In this document: positions 60,401 through 64,000 of the stretch, one piece after another | Layout: every line of letters starts with the position of its first letter | Numbering within the stretch: the stretch's first letter is position 1 | Assembly (NCBI GenBank): GCA_933228895.1 | Contig: OW121846.1 | Coordinates: 42,178,107-42,242,106 of the forward strand | Origin: Platycnemis pennipes | Taxonomy: Eukaryota; Arthropoda; Insecta; Odonata; Platycnemididae | Length of the DNA stretch: 64,000 bases | Reading direction: 5' to 3' | Translations under genes and position numbers: made by a program | The notes under the pieces: generated by a model | What the model saw: the letters and a program-made list of their open reading frames with translations, nothing else | Told to the model about the DNA's origin: nothing | The model's database searches: none

Positions 60401-63006
60401 ATACGGTTGCTAATATTTGCAGAACGAGGAAATTTCTACGAGGACGGAGAGCACACTTGATAGTTTTCAATTCTACTGCCACTTGAGCCTTCCGTCCTCA
60501 TGAAAACTTATATCCTCCTTCGACGGTCAGCGCGCGAATTAAGACTAAAAGTTTGGTTGTAGATTTCTTGACAAGAATTAGTACAAGTACCTAGATTTAA
60601 CATAACAATACCTCAACCTCTCTTCAGCAAAGGAACATTAATGACCAATTTTTAAGAAAATAATACCTGAACGCATCCTCAGCGGAGAAACATTTATCAT
60701 ATCCATCGTTCATAGAGCATGAGTGGAAAACGTGGCTCTCACATTCACATAAGAAAATGAATTTCATGTAGTAATTTTAATTATATACAATATCTGAAAC
60801 TCTCGTCATCACAGAGTTAATAATGTATTCCATCGCTTGGTAAGAACATGAGTGGATACGGTTGCTAATAGATTCCTAGCAGAAGAAGAACATTTCGATT
60901 AGGATAGGACGTACAAGGCGATTTTTCAATTCTACTAACACTTGAAACTTCGTCATCGTGGAACTCGATATTCTCCATCGTAGGTCAGCGCTCTATTTTA
61001 ATGTAAGAGTTTGCTGGTACAGATACCTGTTACGAGAATTAGAAACGGTATCAATTTTTAATATAACATAACTTGAAGCTCCCTTCATCACTGATTCAAT
61101 AACATATCCCTCACTATAAGGCGCATAAGTGGATACGGTTGTTAACTGATTTCTAGTAGATGGAGAAAATTTTGTGAGAATGGGTCATTTATGTGATAGG
61201 TTTCCATTTTACTAATACTTGAACCTTAAGTCTTCATGGAACCTCAACATTACCAGCCAAACGAGAATATTTCAATGAGAATGGGAAGAACAAGTATTAT
61301 TTTTTAATTATACAAGTACGCGAAAATACCATCATCATGGAAACTCAATATCAACCATCATTAGTCAGTGCCCGATTTTAGACTAAACGTTTGCTTGTAT
61401 ATTTCTGTTACTAGAATTGGTACAAGCACCAATTTTTAATAAAACATCACCTAAGCTCTCTTCATCCCTGCATTAATATTATTCCCCATCGCTTGTCAGC
61501 GCATGGGTGGATACGGTTGCTAATGGATTTCTAGCAGAACGAGAACATTTCTATGAGTATGGAAGGTTCACGTATAATGAGGATAGGGCCTACACATATT
61601 AGATTTCATTTATACTGACACCTAAACCTCCCGTGCTCATGGAACCTCGATATCCTCCATCGTTGGTAGGTACCTGATTTTGGACTAAAAGGTTGTTTGT
61701 GAATTACTGTTACATGAATTGATACAAGTATCAAATTTTATTTTAACAATGCCTGAACCCATCCTCGGCAGAAAAACAAAAATAATATCCATCGTTGTGA
61801 GCGCAGGAATGTAAAACCTGGTTGGTATATTTGCATGAGAAGAAGAATTACATACAATATATTTATATATATCAATTACCAGAAGCACTCTGCATCACTG
61901 ATTCATTAAAATATCCATCTCTGTTAGGTGCAAGAGTGGATACGGTTGCTAATATTTTTTTGCAGTACGAGAAAATTTCTATGAGGACGGATAGCACCCC
62001 TGACAGTTTTCAAATCTACTGCCACTGGTGCCTTCCGTGATCATGGAAACTTCGTATATCCTCCTTCGATGGTCAGCTCCCGATTTAAGACAAAAAGTTC
62101 GGTTGTAGATTTCTTTCCAAGAATTAGTAAATGTCCTTAGATTTAACATAAGAATACTCCAACCTCTCGTCAGCAGAGTAATATTAGTTACCAATTTTTA
62201 ATCAACAATATCTGAACACTTCCTCAGCAGATACACATGAATATTATCCATCATTTGATGCGTATAAGCAGAAATGTGGCTGGTATATTTGAATGAGAAG
62301 AAGAAATACATGTCATAATTTTGAATGTATCCATTACCTGAAGGTCTCTTCATCACTGATTCATTAATATATTTCATTGCAAGTCAGACCATCAGTGGAC
62401 ACGGTTGCTAATATATTTCTAGCAGAACGAGGAAATTCCATGAGGATGGAAAGTAAATGTGATAGTTTTGAATTCTACTGACATTTGAACCTCCCGTTCA
62501 TCATTGAATCTCAATATCCTTCATCGTTGGTCAGCGCCCGTTTTCAAACTATAACTATGCTGGTAGATTCCTGTTTGAAGAATAAATACATGCACCAACA
62601 TATAACATAATAATACCTCAACCTCTCTTTTGCAGATGTGATAGTTCTCAATTCTACTAATACTTGAACCTTAGGTTTTTATGGAATACAAATCTCCTTA
62701 ATATCCTACATGTTGCTCAGCACGCAATGATTGACCAAGAGTTTGCTGCTTGATTCCTGTTCAACTAATTAGTACGAGTAACAATTTTTTTTAAAACAAT
62801 ACCTGAACCCATCCTCAGCAGAGAATTATTAATAATATCCATCATTTGATTCGCAGAAGTAGAATCGTCGCTGGTATATTTGAATGAGAAGAAGAATTAC
62901 ATATATTAATAATGAATGTATCCATTTCCTGAAGCTTTCCTTATCACTGAAACATAATTATATTTCACTGCAGGTCATGAGTGTATACGTTTGCTAATAG
63001 ATTTCT

Positions 63007-63365
63007 AATGGCCGTTTTACACGGTCTTTGAAACTACGCAAGTTGATGTTGATTCCGTTTTGGCAGTTGTCTGTGAAAGTCCGTCACGTAAATTGCGAGG
63101 ACGCTTGCTTGACAGCTTTAAACGGTGCAATCGTTATTGGTAAGTAGCAATTTATTGGATGTCAAAACCTGCGATATATGACAACCAATTTCAAATATAT
63201 TTTAAGCAATAGTCAAAACATAATATTGGAGACACTAGCCCCGTACACTTAGCCCAAAATTTGCACCACGAAGGAACGGAGGTGGGCCAAGGTAACAGTT
63301 TCTTCCATTACTCACGAAATTTAAGCTTCCACGTGCTTAAACACCCAGCACATCATTTATTTAAA
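63007..63365. mobile_element. Unidentified ~360-bp insertion in a C monomer
   Basis: The C monomer stops after GCTAATAGATTTCTAA and resumes at about 63366 with AACTCTATGAGGATGGGA. The intervening sequence begins TGGCCGTTTTACACGGTC, has no monomer heads, and contains no open frame. The GGCCGTTTTACACGG-type end recalls terminal repeats of small DNA transposons, but a matching complementary end was not found at the right border. It is recorded as a probable MITE-like or truncated element. Confidence 0.5.
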
Positions 63366-64000
63366 ACTCTATGAGGATGGGACATTTATGTGATAGTTCT
63401 CAATTTTAACCTTCCGTTTTCATGTAACCTGAATATCCTTTATGACGGTCAGCGGCCGACGTTAGACTAAGCGTTTACTTGTAGATTTCTGTCAAAAGAA
63501 TTAATACAAGTACCGAATTTTAATATAGCAATACACGAACGTATCCTCAGAAGAGGAACGTTAATAACAATATTCATCTTCGGCAGCGCAGGAGCGGAAT
63601 ATTTTGTTGGTACATTTGCACGAGATGAAGAATTACACGTAATAATTTTGAATGTATCCATTACCTGAAGCGCTTTTCATCACTGAATCATTAATATGCT
63701 CCATCGCAGATCAGTGCGTAAAAGGATTTGGTTGGTTAGAGATTACCAGCCGAAAGAGAAAATTTCAATGAGAAAGGGAAGAACAAGTATTATTTTTTAA
63801 TTATACAAATACGCGAAAATCCCATCGTCATGGAAACTCAATATCATCCATCGTTGATCAGTGCCCGAATTAAGACTAAAGTTTTGCTTGTAGATTTCTG
63901 TTAAAAGAATTTGTACACGTACCAATTTTTAATATAACAAACCCTAAGGCTCTCTTCAACACTTCATTAATATCATTCCCCATCGCTCGTCAGCGCATAA

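Larger units (their letters stand above)
20518..64000 (+). repeat. Long degenerate satellite array with higher-order structure
   Basis: From 20518 to the window end the sequence is a head-to-tail array of diverged monomers of about 125-150 bp. Each unit opens with a GC-richer head close to CCATCGTTGGTCAGCGC and passes a block like GTAGATTTCTATGAGAA. In many units it then has GTACAAGTACCAATTTTTAA and TATAAC, and it ends with ACCTGAACCT and TCATCACGGAAACATCAATA. Sample head positions are 27351, 27485, 27611, 27739, 27881, 28007 and 28157. All monomers share one orientation. Only a mariner, a LINE tail and one unknown insert interrupt it. Adjacent units are diverged, while distant blocks can be nearly identical. 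No coding capacity is apparent. Centromeric or pericentromeric location is inference. Confidence 0.95.
52201..64000 (+). repeat. Regular A-B-C trimer satellite (~400 bp)
   Basis: Three monomer classes alternate. A begins GGTCAGCGCCCGATTTTAG and has TTCTGTTACAAGAATTAGTA. B begins GGCAGCGCAGGAGTGGAAAA and has TTTGCATGAGAAGAAGAATT. C begins GGTCAGCGCATGAGTGGATA and has TAGCAGAACGAGAAAATTTC. Heads at 52623, 52754, 52879, 53024, 53155, 53281 and 53420 give spacings of 131, 125, 145, 131, 126 and 139 bp; at 60119, 60250, 60376 and 60517 they are 131, 126 and 141. B is sometimes missing and an A/B hybrid takes its place. The array leaves the window still in register. Confidence 0.9.

Noticed and set aside
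20518..64000. CRISPR-like array (conserved short head with variable text between)
   Set aside because: Spacing varies from 125 to 150 bp, the intervals are homologous to each other rather than unique spacers, no cas genes are present, and the sequence is eukaryotic.
20518..64000. Telomeric or subtelomeric identity
   Set aside because: No TTAGG-type or other short telomere repeat runs were seen anywhere in the window; subtelomeric placement has no support.

Overview
The window looks like eukaryotic, AT-rich, intergenic or heterochromatic DNA from an arthropod, most likely an insect. The basis is its repeats: a Ty3/Gypsy retrotransposon, RTE-type LINE fragments, a SETMAR-like mariner, tRNA-headed SINEs, and a satellite with higher-order organisation. 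There are no operons, Shine-Dalgarno sites or long host ORFs. The species cannot be named from sequence alone, and no intact host protein gene was recognised.

Region 1 (1-6.2 kb) is a graveyard of retroelements. A Gypsy element lies on the minus strand (3986 down to 1, leaving the window before integrase). Gag, zinc knuckles, protease, reverse transcriptase and RNase H are all recognisable, and all are broken by frameshifts or stops. Its probable 5' LTR (3760-3986) contains a clear 5S-rRNA-derived segment (3833-3919), including the internal Pol III promoter region. Next come an RTE endonuclease remnant (minus strand, 4262-4935) and a LINE reverse-transcriptase C-terminal fragment (minus strand, 5998-6150).

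Region 2 (6.2-20.0 kb) has no recognisable gene. It holds several tRNA-related SINE copies, a degenerate ~20-bp minisatellite (8.5-8.7 kb), two isolated GC/CpG-rich islands (10.49-11.37 and 15.95-16.64 kb) in AT-rich sequence, and a perfect 26-bp-arm palindrome (11668-11721).

Region 3 (20.0-64.0 kb) starts with a second RTE endonuclease fragment. This abuts a degenerate satellite at about 20518 that runs to the window end (at least 43 kb). Monomers are about 125-150 bp and share a conserved head close to CCATCGTTGGTCAGCGC. Toward the right the array becomes a regular A-B-C trimer (~400 bp). Between 46.2 and 52.2 kb trimers are grouped into a ~1.63-kb higher-order repeat. Long internal duplications, A/B hybrid monomers and quasi-palindromes record unequal exchange and template switching. 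A 1026-bp mariner with perfect 32-bp terminal repeats but a deleted transposase (25922-26947), a LINE 3' tail (54299-54455) and an unidentified ~360-bp insertion (63007-63365) interrupt it. The array resembles alpha-satellite organisation and is the best candidate here for an undescribed chromosomal (centromeric or pericentromeric) repeat; that role is inference.
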